A DNA stretch of 64,000 nt. Source: JAPPFW01 sp965200835. GTDB taxonomy: Bacteria > Actinomycetota > Acidimicrobiia > Spongiisociales > Spongiisociaceae. A model generated the notes under the pieces. That model was given only the letters and a program-made list of their open reading frames with translations. It was not told the DNA's origin and ran no database searches. A program made the translations under genes and the position numbers. Location: contig OZ241390.1 in the NCBI GenBank assembly GCA_965200835.1, positions 310,001 to 374,000 of the forward strand, given 5' to 3'. Of the stretch, positions 36,751-45,735 are shown piece after piece (position 1 is the first letter of the stretch; each line of letters begins with the position of its first letter).

Positions 36751-38297
36751 TCGCCGCCTCCCGCTCCCAGGAGAGCCATCCCAGGCCGTCCCGTCTCGGG
36801 CGCCGTGTAGGTGGTGGTGGCCTCGATCCGGCTGAGCACCGCATCGGTAGACGGTTCGATGACATCCAGCGCCACCTTCGGATACACCCCCAACAGGATG
36901 ATCAGCGCAACGATGGGAACGAACACCAGCGTCTCGCCGATGGTTAGATCGGCCACCTGCTGGTTGGCCGGGTGGGTCGGCTGGCCGGTGAAGACCCGCT
37001 CGTAGGCCCACAACAGGTAGACCGCCGCCAGGATCACCCCGACCGCTGCCAGCACCGTGTAATAGGGGAGGGTGGCATAACTGCCGACCAGGATGAGGAA
37101 CTCACCGACGAATCCGTTGAGGCCGGGGAGACCGATCGAGGCGAAGGCGATGAACAGGAACATCCCGGCGAACACCGGCATGGAGGTCGCCAGCCCACCG
37201 AAGTCGGCGATCAGCTTGGTATGGCGGCGCTCGTAGATGATCCCCACCAGCAGGAACAGGGCGCCGGTGGTGAGTCCGTGGTTGATCATCTGCACCACCC
37301 CCCCGGCCAGGCCCTGCGAGGTGAGCGCGAAGGTGCCCAGCACTATGAAGCCCAGATGGCTGACCGAGGAGTAGGCCACCAGCTTCTTCAGGTCGGGCTG
37401 CACGATCGCCACCACCGCGCCGTAGATCACCCCGATCACCGCCAGGAGGGCCAGCAACGGCACGAAGTCCAGGGTCGCCTCGGGAAAGAGAGGCAGGTTG
37501 AATCGGAGCAGCCCGTAGGTACCGAGTTTCAGCAGGACTCCCGCCAGCAGCACCGATCCGGCGGTGGGGGCCTCGACATGGGCGTCGGGCAGCCAGGTGT
37601 GGAGCGGGAATACGGGCACTTTGATGGCGAAGGCCAGCGCGAAGGCCCCGAACAGCCAACGCTGGGTGGTGGGATCGAGCTCCAGATCGAGCATGGCCAG
37701 ATAGGAGAATCCCAGTTCACCGAACTGATCCCGATGGATGAAGGCCAGGGCGATGATGCCTGCCAGCATCAGGGCCGAGCCGAACGCCGTGTACAGGAAG
37801 AACTTCACCGCCGCGTAGATCCGGTTCTCACTCCCCCAGATGCCGATAATGAAGGCCATTGGAATGAGGATGACCTCGAAGAACACGAAGAACAGGAACA
37901 GGTCGAGGGACAGGAACACCCCGATGAGGCCGGCCTCCAGCAGCAGGATCATGGCAACGAACAGCCGGACCCGCCGGTCGATACCCATCGAAGCCCCCAG
38001 CGCCACCGGCACAAGCACGGTGGTCAGCAGCACGAGCAGGAGCGAGATCCCGTCCACCCCTAAGTGCCAGGCCACCCCGAGCTGCTCGATCCACACCACC
38101 CGCTCCACGAACTGGAATCCGGGAGTTCCTTGCTCGAATCCCACGTAGAGCAGCCCGGCCAGGGAAACCGGTAGCAGGCTGAGGATCACCCCGAGCGGAC
38201 GGACCAACTCCCGGCGGCGTTCCGGAATCAGCATCACCACCACCGCGGCAACTAGCGGCACCAAGATGAGGGAGGTGAGGGTGGAGAACCCGTTCAT
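36747..38297 (-). CDS. nuoM: NADH-quinone oxidoreductase subunit M
   Basis: A 516-residue antiporter-like subunit with about 14 helices. It has the conserved Glu in LFLFFVFFEVILIPMAFIIG, the HTWLPDAHVEAPTAGSVLLAG signature after helix 7, and Lys in LKKLVAYSSVSHLGFIVLG. Subunit M forms the middle of the three proton-translocating modules in the membrane arm. It is preceded by an unusual 441-base gap that separates it from nuoL, and overlaps nuoN by four bases. Confidence 0.95.
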   Translation of the reverse strand: MNGFSTLTSLILVPLVAAVVVMLIPERRRELVRPLGVILSLLPVSLAGLLYVGFEQGTPGFQFVERVVWIEQLGVAWHLGVDGISLLLVLLTTVLVPVALGASMGIDRRVRLFVAMILLLEAGLIGVFLSLDLFLFFVFFEVILIPMAFIIGIWGSENRIYAAVKFFLYTAFGSALMLAGIIALAFIHRDQFGELGFSYLAMLDLELDPTTQRWLFGAFALAFAIKVPVFPLHTWLPDAHVEAPTAGSVLLAGVLLKLGTYGLLRFNLPLFPEATLDFVPLLALLAVIGVIYGAVVAIVQPDLKKLVAYSSVSHLGFIVLGTFALTSQGLAGGVVQMINHGLTTGALFLLVGIIYERRHTKLIADFGGLATSMPVFAGMFLFIAFASIGLPGLNGFVGEFLILVGSYATLPYYTVLAAVGVILAAVYLLWAYERVFTGQPTHPANQQVADLTIGETLVFVPIVALIILLGVYPKVALDVIEPSTDAVLSRIEATTTYTAPETGRPGMALLGAGGGE

Positions 38298-38738
38298 CCG
38301 GTATCCATCCGAGGGAGAGATTGAGCAACCGCGACGGCCAACCCCACCGATCTGTCACAGCCAACCCGTATCTTCGATGAAGCCAGGCACCTCCGGTCCC
38401 GGACGGGCGTCCCCGGAACCGGCAGGGAACATCCAGGTGTGCCCTCGCCGCCGGACCAACTCCGGCCGGCGTAGAGCGAAGCATGCCCAATCTTCTCGGC
38501 GGTGGTGGCGGGGGAGGGCCCGGTGCGGGAGGCGGCCAAGCCGATTTTCGCGAACTGGGGGTTGGCTTGCCTGCTGCCGACTGGGCCCTTGGGAGTCAGT
38601 GGGTACTTGGTAGTGGGTTTCTGGTGAAGGTCGCGGTGGCACGAGACGACCGGTGACCGGCGCGCCCTAATGGATCTGCCATCCAACTGCCTCGGAACAA
38701 CCGGAACGGGCTGAGCGACATGATCGGAGAACCACATC
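38298..38738 (-). other. 441-base gap inside the nuo operon
   Basis: The only long break in an operon otherwise joined by overlaps. Several frames stay open across it because of high GC, but their residues are Arg/Pro/Ser-rich and match nothing recognised. One part (about 38540-38640) is strongly G/T-rich on the plus strand. It could hold an internal promoter, an RNA structure or the remains of an inserted gene; none can be shown from the sequence alone. Confidence 0.35.
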
Positions 38739-40640
38739 TCACAACCCCCTGGCCACTATCCAGGCGACCACGCCAACCACTCCTGCGGCCAGCACGGCAC
38801 CGTAGGAGCGGACGAAGCCCGACTGGATAGGACGTAGCCACAAGCCGACTCGGCGCACGACGGCTCCTACCCCGTTCACCGCCCCATCGATCACTTTCTG
38901 ATCGACCATCCCGGCGCTCCAGTCGGCCACCCGCAGACCCGGCTTCACGATCAGGGCGCCATAGACCTCATCCACCCAGTAACCGCGTTCCCAGGCCATG
39001 AAAGGCCTTCGCACCCTACCCAGGAGACGTTCCCGCACCTCGTCCGAGGCATGCCGGTACAGGAGGTAGGCAATGGCGATCCCCACCACGCCCGCCGCCA
39101 CCGAGACCAGTGCCAGAGCGGTCAGCAACAAGCCATCCTCGGGGGCGTGTGCCAGCTTCACCCCGTGGAAGGCCGGCTCCAGGAAGTGCTCGAAGGCCAG
39201 CCGGAAGGGTGTGTTGACAAAACCGACTATCAAAGTGAGGACCCCCAGGATGACCAGCGGCCCGGTCATGACCCTCGGGGACTCGTGCGGCTCGACCCCC
39301 TTCTCCCACCGGGGAGCCCCGTCGAACACCAGGAAGTACTGGCGAGCCATGTAGAAGGCGGTCGCAAGAGCGGTCAGCAACCCGATACCCCAGAGCGCCA
39401 GGTAGTAGCCGCCCTTGGCGAACAGGACTGCGAGAATCTCGTCCTTGGACCAGAACCCGGCCAGGGGTGGAACTCCGGCGATCGATAGGGTCGCCACCAG
39501 CATGGTCACATGTGTCACGGGCATCTTGGCCCGCAACCCACCCATCCGGTTCATGTCCTGCTCGCCAGCCATGGCGTGAATCACTGACCCGGCTCCGAGG
39601 AACAGAAGAGCCTTGAACACCGCGTGGGTCACCAGATGGAACACCCCGGCCACATATCCGGCCACCCCGACCGCCATGAACATGTAGCCGAGCTGGCTGA
39701 TCGTCGAATAGGCCAGCACCCGCTTTATGTCCCGCTGGGCAATGGCGATGGTGGCAGCGAACAGAGCCGTCAAGGCCCCGACCGTGGCAACCACTCCCCC
39801 GGCCACGTCTGATAGCTCGTAGAGGGCGCCGGTCCGAGCCACCATGTAAACACCGGCCGTGACCATGGTGGCCGCATGGATCAGGGCCGAGACGGGAGTT
39901 GGTCCCTCCATGGCGTCCGGCAACCACACGTACAGAGGTAGCTGAGCAGACTTTCCCGCCGCCCCCACCAGCAGGAGCAGGCCGATGGCGGTAGCGGTCG
40001 AAGCCCCGATGATCCGGCCGGGATCGTGCAGCACCTCGGTGTAGGAGAGGGTTCCGAACGAGGTGAACACCAGCATCAACGCCACCATGAACCCGAGGTC
40101 ACCGATCCGGTTGACGACGAACGCCTTCTTACCGGCCGCCGCCGCCGAGGGACGGGTGTACCAGAAGGAGATGAGCAGATAGGAGCACAGGCCCACCAGC
40201 TCCCAGCCCACGAACAGCAGCGCGAAGTTGTTGGCCAGCACCAGGATGAGCATCGAGGCGATGAACAGGTTCAGATAGGTGAAGAAGCGGCTGAAGCGAG
40301 GGTCGCCATGCATGTAACCCACCGCATAAATGTGGATGAGGGCCCCCACCCCGGTCACCACCAGGGTCATGGTGGCAGCCAGCGGATCCCAGAGGAGCTC
40401 CGCCGTGGCACCCAGCCCCGGTATCCAGTCGAACAGATAGACCACCGCGATCGCCTCGGTGGCGGCCTGCTCCGATATGAAGAAGTCGATGGATGCCACC
40501 GCGGCGTAGCCGAATGCGCCGACCACCGCCAGCACGGCCGGGACCGCCGCCCTCGGCTCACCTACCCGGCGACCGAAGAAGTGGTTGAAGACAGCCGCCC
40601 CCAGCGGGAGAGCTATCACGATCCATAGAAAATCAACCAC
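38739..40640 (-). CDS. nuoL: NADH-quinone oxidoreductase subunit L
   Basis: A 633-residue distal antiporter-like subunit. Signatures: LFVGWELVGLCSYLLI with the conserved Glu, AQLPLYVWLPDAMEGPTPVSAL following the pumping Lys (GAAGKSAQ), and DIKRVLAYSTISQLGYMFMA. The C-terminus extends past the core into the lateral helix region and last membrane helix that brace the membrane arm (GAVVRRVGLWLRPIQSG ... VVGVVAWIVARG). The gap to nuoK is 27 bases. Length is normal for the family. Confidence 0.95.
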   Translation of the reverse strand: MVDFLWIVIALPLGAAVFNHFFGRRVGEPRAAVPAVLAVVGAFGYAAVASIDFFISEQAATEAIAVVYLFDWIPGLGATAELLWDPLAATMTLVVTGVGALIHIYAVGYMHGDPRFSRFFTYLNLFIASMLILVLANNFALLFVGWELVGLCSYLLISFWYTRPSAAAAGKKAFVVNRIGDLGFMVALMLVFTSFGTLSYTEVLHDPGRIIGASTATAIGLLLLVGAAGKSAQLPLYVWLPDAMEGPTPVSALIHAATMVTAGVYMVARTGALYELSDVAGGVVATVGALTALFAATIAIAQRDIKRVLAYSTISQLGYMFMAVGVAGYVAGVFHLVTHAVFKALLFLGAGSVIHAMAGEQDMNRMGGLRAKMPVTHVTMLVATLSIAGVPPLAGFWSKDEILAVLFAKGGYYLALWGIGLLTALATAFYMARQYFLVFDGAPRWEKGVEPHESPRVMTGPLVILGVLTLIVGFVNTPFRLAFEHFLEPAFHGVKLAHAPEDGLLLTALALVSVAAGVVGIAIAYLLYRHASDEVRERLLGRVRRPFMAWERGYWVDEVYGALIVKPGLRVADWSAGMVDQKVIDGAVNGVGAVVRRVGLWLRPIQSGFVRSYGAVLAAGVVGVVAWIVARGL

Positions 40641-40667
40641 GGAGTCTCCTGGGCGGCACGTGAATGC

Positions 40668-40973
40668 TCATCCGGACAGGTCCGACAGGTCGTCGACCGA
40701 GGCCGTCTGGCGGGTTCGGAAGATCGACACGATGATCGCCAGACCTACCGCCACCTCGGCGGCGGCCACCACGAGCACGAAGAGAACCGCCATCTGCCCA
40801 CCGATATCCCCGTGGGCTCGGGCCGCTGCCACGAAAGTCAGGTTGACGGCGTTGAGCATCAGCTCCACCGACATGAACATGACCAATGCGTTATTACGCA
40901 ACAACAGCCCACCCGCACCTAGCAGGAACAACACTGCCGCCAGGGTCATGTACCAACCGGCGGTAACGATCAC
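40668..40973 (-). CDS. nuoK: NADH-quinone oxidoreductase subunit K
   Basis: A 101-residue membrane subunit with three helices. Conserved Glu residues in MFMSVELMLNAVNL and VVAAAEVAVGLAIIV line the proton path next to the quinone site. The GTG start forms a GTGA overlap with the nuoJ stop. Confidence 0.95.
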   Translation of the reverse strand: MIVTAGWYMTLAAVLFLLGAGGLLLRNNALVMFMSVELMLNAVNLTFVAAARAHGDIGGQMAVLFVLVVAAAEVAVGLAIIVSIFRTRQTASVDDLSDLSG

Positions 40974-41554
40974 GGCTGGTCCTCGGGACGGGCGGATTCG
41001 GACGACTCCTTGCGCCGGGGCCGGTAGAAGGCCAGCGATATGGCACCCACGGCCGCCACGATCAGCAACAGGGCGGTAGCTTCGAAGGGGAGCAACCAGC
41101 GGGAGGCCTGCGGGTCACCCGGTCCGTCCTCGACGATCAGGTTGGCGCCGATCTCCTCGACCGTTCCGCTCACCAGCGCCGGATCGCCCCCGGACGTGAT
41201 CACCCAGTCGAAGCGGTCGGTGAGCACCAACACCCCGGCCAGCACCAACACCCCCACCAGGATCACCAGGGCCATCGGCCGCTGCACCACCAGCTTCTCG
41301 GTGAGCCGCTCGGCCCGGTCCACCCCTACGAACATGATCACGAACAGGAACAGGGTGATTACCGCTCCGGCGTAGACGATCACCTGTACCACCGCCACGA
41401 AGTGAGCCAGGTGGACCACATAGAAAACGGCCAGGGCGAACAAGGTGGCCATCAGACCCATCGCCCCGTAGACCGGATTGCGGGCTCGCACCACAGCTAT
41501 CGCACCACCCACGGTGACCGTTCCCATCAGGACGAAGATGACCAGCTCGACCAT
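40970..41554 (-). CDS. nuoJ: NADH-quinone oxidoreductase subunit J
   Basis: A 194-residue membrane subunit with five helices. The third helix motif VVQVIVYAGAVITLFLFVIM with its conserved Tyr is typical and forms the pi-bulge region that couples quinone reduction to pumping. The loop between helices 4 and 5 is long and acidic. The ATG overlaps the nuoI stop by one base (TGATG), and the stop overlaps nuoK. Confidence 0.94.
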   Translation of the reverse strand: MVELVIFVLMGTVTVGGAIAVVRARNPVYGAMGLMATLFALAVFYVVHLAHFVAVVQVIVYAGAVITLFLFVIMFVGVDRAERLTEKLVVQRPMALVILVGVLVLAGVLVLTDRFDWVITSGGDPALVSGTVEEIGANLIVEDGPGDPQASRWLLPFEATALLLIVAAVGAISLAFYRPRRKESSESARPEDQP

Positions 41555-42213
41555 CAGGCCTCTCCGGTCTCCGATCGTTTCTCGACCGATTCCGAGCCGG
41601 ACTGGCCGACCTCGGGGGGCCGGACCCCCACCCCGGCCGAACCCGACCAGGCCACCTGACCCTCGTAGGCGGCTCGACCCTGGGGCGAGGTGGCCCGCAT
41701 CCAGCCGTCAGCCTCCGACAGCTCACCGAAGTCGACAAAGCGGTCCTTGTCGAACATGTGGGCAGGTTGCCCGTCCTCGTCCACCAGCAGCTCGGTCTTG
41801 GTGTATATGGCGTCGGAGCGATTGGTGGTGGACATCTCGAACAGGCGAGTGTGGGTGATCGCCTCGGTGGGACAGGCCTCCACGCACAGGCCGCAGAAGA
41901 TGCATCGCAACATGTTGATCTCGTACACGAACCCGTAACGCTCCCCCGGACTAACGGGGCTGTCCACCGGGTTGTCGGCACCCCGCACGTAGATGCACCG
42001 GGCCGGACAGGCACCGGCACAGAGCTCGCACCCGATGCACTTCTCCATCCCGTCCTCGTAGCGGTTGAGCACGTGACGCCCGTGGAAACGCTGAGGCTTC
42101 TCCCTCATCACCTGCGGATACTTGGTGGTAACCAGGCCCTTCCCGAACACGGTGGCGATGAACTGCCGTCCGGTGACCGCCATACCTTTTATGAACGCTT
42201 CTACCGGTCCCAT
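41554..42213 (-). CDS. nuoI: NADH-quinone oxidoreductase subunit I
   Basis: A 219-residue ferredoxin-like subunit carrying clusters N6a and N6b. The two 4Fe-4S motifs are CIGCELCAGACPARC and CIFCGLCVEACPTEAI. It hands electrons from NuoG to NuoB. The C-terminal extension beyond about residue 150 is hydrophilic and longer than in E. coli, as in many actinobacteria. One base separates its ATG from the nuoH stop. Confidence 0.95.
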   Translation of the reverse strand: MGPVEAFIKGMAVTGRQFIATVFGKGLVTTKYPQVMREKPQRFHGRHVLNRYEDGMEKCIGCELCAGACPARCIYVRGADNPVDSPVSPGERYGFVYEINMLRCIFCGLCVEACPTEAITHTRLFEMSTTNRSDAIYTKTELLVDEDGQPAHMFDKDRFVDFGELSEADGWMRATSPQGRAAYEGQVAWSGSAGVGVRPPEVGQSGSESVEKRSETGEA

Positions 42214-42214
42214 A

Positions 42215-43300
42215 TCAACTCCAAGGTAGACCGAACTGCCGAACGGCCAGCGCCCCGCCGATGCAGAACAGCCACACCAGGGAAGCCGGTATGAGCCGCT
42301 TCCATCCCAGGGTCATCAGCTGGTCGTAACGAAGGCGCGGCAGAGTGGCCCTCAGCCACACGTACACGAACAGGAACACCAGTACCTTCAGGAAGAACCA
42401 GAAGGTCGGCAGCAGAGCACTGACCACCACCGGCAGAGAACCGTCCCAGGTGGGCCCCGACCAGCCGCCCAGGAAGATGGTCACCGCCAAGGCCGACATG
42501 GTGAAGATGTTGATGTACTCGGCCAGGAAGAACAGGGCGAACCGCAGTCCCGAATACTCGGTGTGGAACCCGCCGACGATCTCCTGCTCGGCCTCCACTA
42601 AGTCGAAGGGCGCCCGGTTGGTCTCGGCCACCGCCGCAATGAAGAAGATGAGGAACGAGGGTGCCAGCACGAACAGGTTCCAAGCCGGTAGCCCGACGTT
42701 CAGGTTGAAGAAGGTGAGGGTGGTCGACTGGGCAGCCACGATGTCGGAAAGGCGCATCGACCCCACGAAGAGCACCACCGGAACTAGCGAAAGACCCATG
42801 GCCGCCTCGTAGGAAATGGCCTGGGCCGTGGCCCTTACTCCGCCGAGCAACGGGTATTTGGAGCCGGAGGACCAACCCGCCAGGACCACCGCATAGACCG
42901 CCACCGACGACATGGCCAGGACGTACAGCAGCCCCACGTTGAGGTCGGCGCCTTGCAGGGGCACGGTTCGCACCTGGTCCCCGAGGGTGATCTCGAACGG
43001 CCGGCCGAAGGGGACCACCATGAACATAAGGAAGGCCGGAACGGCAGCCAGCATCGGTGCCGCCAGATACAGGCCCAACTCCACTTTTCGCGGGGTCACC
43101 TGCTCCTTGACGAACAGCTTTACCCCATCGGCCAGGGTCTGGAGCACTCCCCAGGGTCCGGCCCGGTCCGGTCCCACCCGGTTCTGCATGTCGGCCACCA
43201 CCTTGCGCTCGAACCAGATCAGCAGGATGGTGACCACCTGCAGGAGAACGAAGATGACCAGCACCCGGGCCACGACTAGGAGCAGGTCGATCGAGTCCAT
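42215..43300 (-). CDS. nuoH: NADH-quinone oxidoreductase subunit H
   Basis: A 361-residue membrane subunit with eight helices that forms the quinone chamber together with NuoB and NuoD. Signatures: MQNRVGPDRAGPWGVLQTLA then DGVKLFVKE at the N-terminus, SYEAAMGLSLVPVVLF, and ETNRAPFDLVEAEQEIVGGF in the quinone-site loop. Complete in length; the start overlaps the nuoG stop. Confidence 0.95.
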   Translation of the reverse strand: MDSIDLLLVVARVLVIFVLLQVVTILLIWFERKVVADMQNRVGPDRAGPWGVLQTLADGVKLFVKEQVTPRKVELGLYLAAPMLAAVPAFLMFMVVPFGRPFEITLGDQVRTVPLQGADLNVGLLYVLAMSSVAVYAVVLAGWSSGSKYPLLGGVRATAQAISYEAAMGLSLVPVVLFVGSMRLSDIVAAQSTTLTFFNLNVGLPAWNLFVLAPSFLIFFIAAVAETNRAPFDLVEAEQEIVGGFHTEYSGLRFALFFLAEYINIFTMSALAVTIFLGGWSGPTWDGSLPVVVSALLPTFWFFLKVLVFLFVYVWLRATLPRLRYDQLMTLGWKRLIPASLVWLFCIGGALAVRQFGLPWS

Positions 43301-45735
43301 CAGCTACCTTCGCCCAGCCGGAGGCCGGTACTGCCGAGCGGTATCACACCGGGCTGGTTGAAGGGCACGTAGACGGTGCCCTGGTGGAGACTCGGGTCGA
43401 TCCGTACCGGCAGCGATACCTGGCCCTGTCCCATCCGGAGGGAGATCTCATCACCCTCCGTGACCCGGAGGGCGGCAGCGTGGGTCGGCGTCAGAAAAGC
43501 GGAAGCCCCGGGAGCTTGGCCGGACAGCGAAGGACCGTGCCGCAGTAGAACCCCATCGTCATAGAGGGTCCTGGCCAGATGGAAGGCGTAGGGTCCCACG
43601 CCCTGGCTCGGCCCGAGGCGGCGGCGGGGTTCGTGCCAGAGCGGCTGGACGGCCCCTTCGAGAGGAACCACTGTCCCCTGGGGGGCGTCCCACTCGAGAT
43701 GGTCCCAGGAAATCCCTGCGTAGGCGGGCGCCACCGCCGAGATCTCGTCCGCGATCTCCTTGGCGGATCCGAGCCCGATCGGACGCCCTAGCCGGGTGGC
43801 TAGCTCGTCGAGGATCGACCAATCCGCCCGGGCTTGCCCCGGCCCTGGTACCAGACGGTTGACCAGCTGCACCCGTCCCTCGAGGTTGGTGACCGTTCCC
43901 TTCTTCTCCGTAAAGCCCAGCGCGGGCAGCACCACGTCGGCCTGGCGGGACGAGTCGGTGAGGAACAGGTCGATGGCCACCACGAAGCCGGCGCCCGACA
44001 GGAGCGCTCCTCCGTCGAAGCCCACCGAGTCGCGGACCGGGTCGGAACCGCAGAGGAGCAGGAAGCCGATGTCACCGGCCGCCGCTTGGGCCGCTATGCC
44101 GAGCGCGTCCAGGCCCTCCTCCTGGGGGATAGCACCCCAGGTGGTCAGCAGTCCCTCAGCGTCGCCGATTCCGTCCAGCGCCACCCGACCCGGTAGGAGA
44201 TCGGGAGCGATGCCCATGTCGAGCGCTCCGAAGGTGTTGCCTCGATGGACGAGCGGCAGGATGCTCGCTCCCAGACCGCGGGCGAAAGACGCTACGGATT
44301 CGGCCAGAGCAGGGTCCTCGGCCAGGCCGGCACGGCCGACCAACGCCACTAGCGGACCTTCGTCGAGTGCGGCCCGGATCGGGGCCAGATTCCCCTCGCC
44401 CTCCTCGAGCCGGAGCAGCAAACCCGCTCCGGTCCCAGGTTGGTAGGTGACCTTGTGGGTAGCTCGGTCATCGAGACCGGTACGCCTGGGATGGACGATG
44501 ATCAGCTTTGCCCCCAGCTCCTGGGCGGCCCGCCGGACCCTCAGATACAGGATGGGATGGGTTTCCTTCAGGTCGGGTCCCCACACCAGGACGGTCCGGG
44601 CCTGCTCCAGGTCGGCGATCCGTCCCCGGCCGGCCAGACCGGCCAGGAGCTTCGCATCGAGTCCATCACCCAGCTGGGCGTCGAGGTTGTTCGAACCCGC
44701 CACCACCCGCATGAACTTCGAGAGGGCATAAGCATCCTCGTTGGTCCCTCGTGCCCCACCGAGGGCCGCCACCGCTGATCCGCCCCGCTCCTCTATGACT
44801 CCGGATAGGCGGCCGGCCACCAGATCGAGAGCCTCTCCCCAACCGGCTTCCCGCAACTCCGAACCTTCCCGCACCAGCGGAGTCCGCAGGCGGTCGGGCG
44901 AGTTGATGAACTCGAAAGCGAACCGTTCCTTGTCGGACAGCCAGCCCTGGTTGGTGGCACCGTTGTCCACCCCGAGCAGGCGCAGGACCCGGTTCTGGGA
45001 GGCATGGACCTCCAGGCTGCTCCCCTCGGTATGGATCGCACCGGTGCTCCGGGCCACATTCAGATCCCAGGGACGGGCGCGGAACCGGTAAGGCACCGCA
45101 GTCAGGGCACCGACCGGACAGATCTGCACCGTGTTGCCCGAGAAGTAGGAGTTGAACGGTTCGTCCGGGAAGGTGAGGACTTGGGTGTAGTTCCCGCGGT
45201 TCTGGAACTCGATCAACGGATCCCCCGAGATCTCGTCCGCGAACCTGGTGCAGCGGGCGCACAGGACGCATCTCTCCCGATCGAGCAGGACCAGGTCGCT
45301 GATCGGGACCGGCTTGGCGAAGTGGCGTTTCTCCTCTACGAACCGGCTCTCACCGGGTCCATAGGTCATCGTCTGGTCCTGTAGCGGACACTCCCCGCCC
45401 TTGTCGCACACTGGACAGTCCAGGGGATGGTTGAGCAGGAGGAACTCCAGTACCCCTTCCTGGGCCTTGCGGGCCGCCTCGGACTCGGTGTAGGCGACCA
45501 TGCCCTCGGAGACCGGCTGCATGCAGGACGGCACGATCAGCCGGCCGCGGGGTGTCTCGATCTCGACCAGGCACATCCGGCACATACCGACCGGGTTCAT
45601 GCGCGGATGCCAGCAGAATCGGGGAATGTAGGTGCCGGAGTCCTCGGCCGCCTTGATCAGAAACTCACCCGCCGGGGCTTTGATCCGGGTGCCGTCGATG
45701 GTGACTTCCACCGTCGTGCGTTCCCTAGTCGTCAA
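43300..45735 (-). CDS. nuoG: NADH-quinone oxidoreductase subunit G
   Basis: An 811-residue FeS subunit. The N-terminal 2Fe-2S cluster uses CWHPRMNPVGMCRMC plus a later Cys (PSCMQP); the HPLDCPVCDKGGECPLQD region holds the His/Cys cluster N5 area; CVLCARCTRF with CPVGAL gives N4. The remaining 560 residues form the molybdopterin-oxidoreductase-like domain without a cofactor role. The first ATG matches family starts and overlaps the nuoEF stop by four bases. Confidence 0.94.
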   Translation of the reverse strand: MTTRERTTVEVTIDGTRIKAPAGEFLIKAAEDSGTYIPRFCWHPRMNPVGMCRMCLVEIETPRGRLIVPSCMQPVSEGMVAYTESEAARKAQEGVLEFLLLNHPLDCPVCDKGGECPLQDQTMTYGPGESRFVEEKRHFAKPVPISDLVLLDRERCVLCARCTRFADEISGDPLIEFQNRGNYTQVLTFPDEPFNSYFSGNTVQICPVGALTAVPYRFRARPWDLNVARSTGAIHTEGSSLEVHASQNRVLRLLGVDNGATNQGWLSDKERFAFEFINSPDRLRTPLVREGSELREAGWGEALDLVAGRLSGVIEERGGSAVAALGGARGTNEDAYALSKFMRVVAGSNNLDAQLGDGLDAKLLAGLAGRGRIADLEQARTVLVWGPDLKETHPILYLRVRRAAQELGAKLIIVHPRRTGLDDRATHKVTYQPGTGAGLLLRLEEGEGNLAPIRAALDEGPLVALVGRAGLAEDPALAESVASFARGLGASILPLVHRGNTFGALDMGIAPDLLPGRVALDGIGDAEGLLTTWGAIPQEEGLDALGIAAQAAAGDIGFLLLCGSDPVRDSVGFDGGALLSGAGFVVAIDLFLTDSSRQADVVLPALGFTEKKGTVTNLEGRVQLVNRLVPGPGQARADWSILDELATRLGRPIGLGSAKEIADEISAVAPAYAGISWDHLEWDAPQGTVVPLEGAVQPLWHEPRRRLGPSQGVGPYAFHLARTLYDDGVLLRHGPSLSGQAPGASAFLTPTHAAALRVTEGDEISLRMGQGQVSLPVRIDPSLHQGTVYVPFNQPGVIPLGSTGLRLGEGS

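Noticed and set aside
38294..38737. A 147-codon frame filling the nuoL-nuoM gap
   Set aside because: The composition is Arg/Pro/Ser/Gly-rich, it has no ribosome site or motif, and other frames across the gap are equally open.
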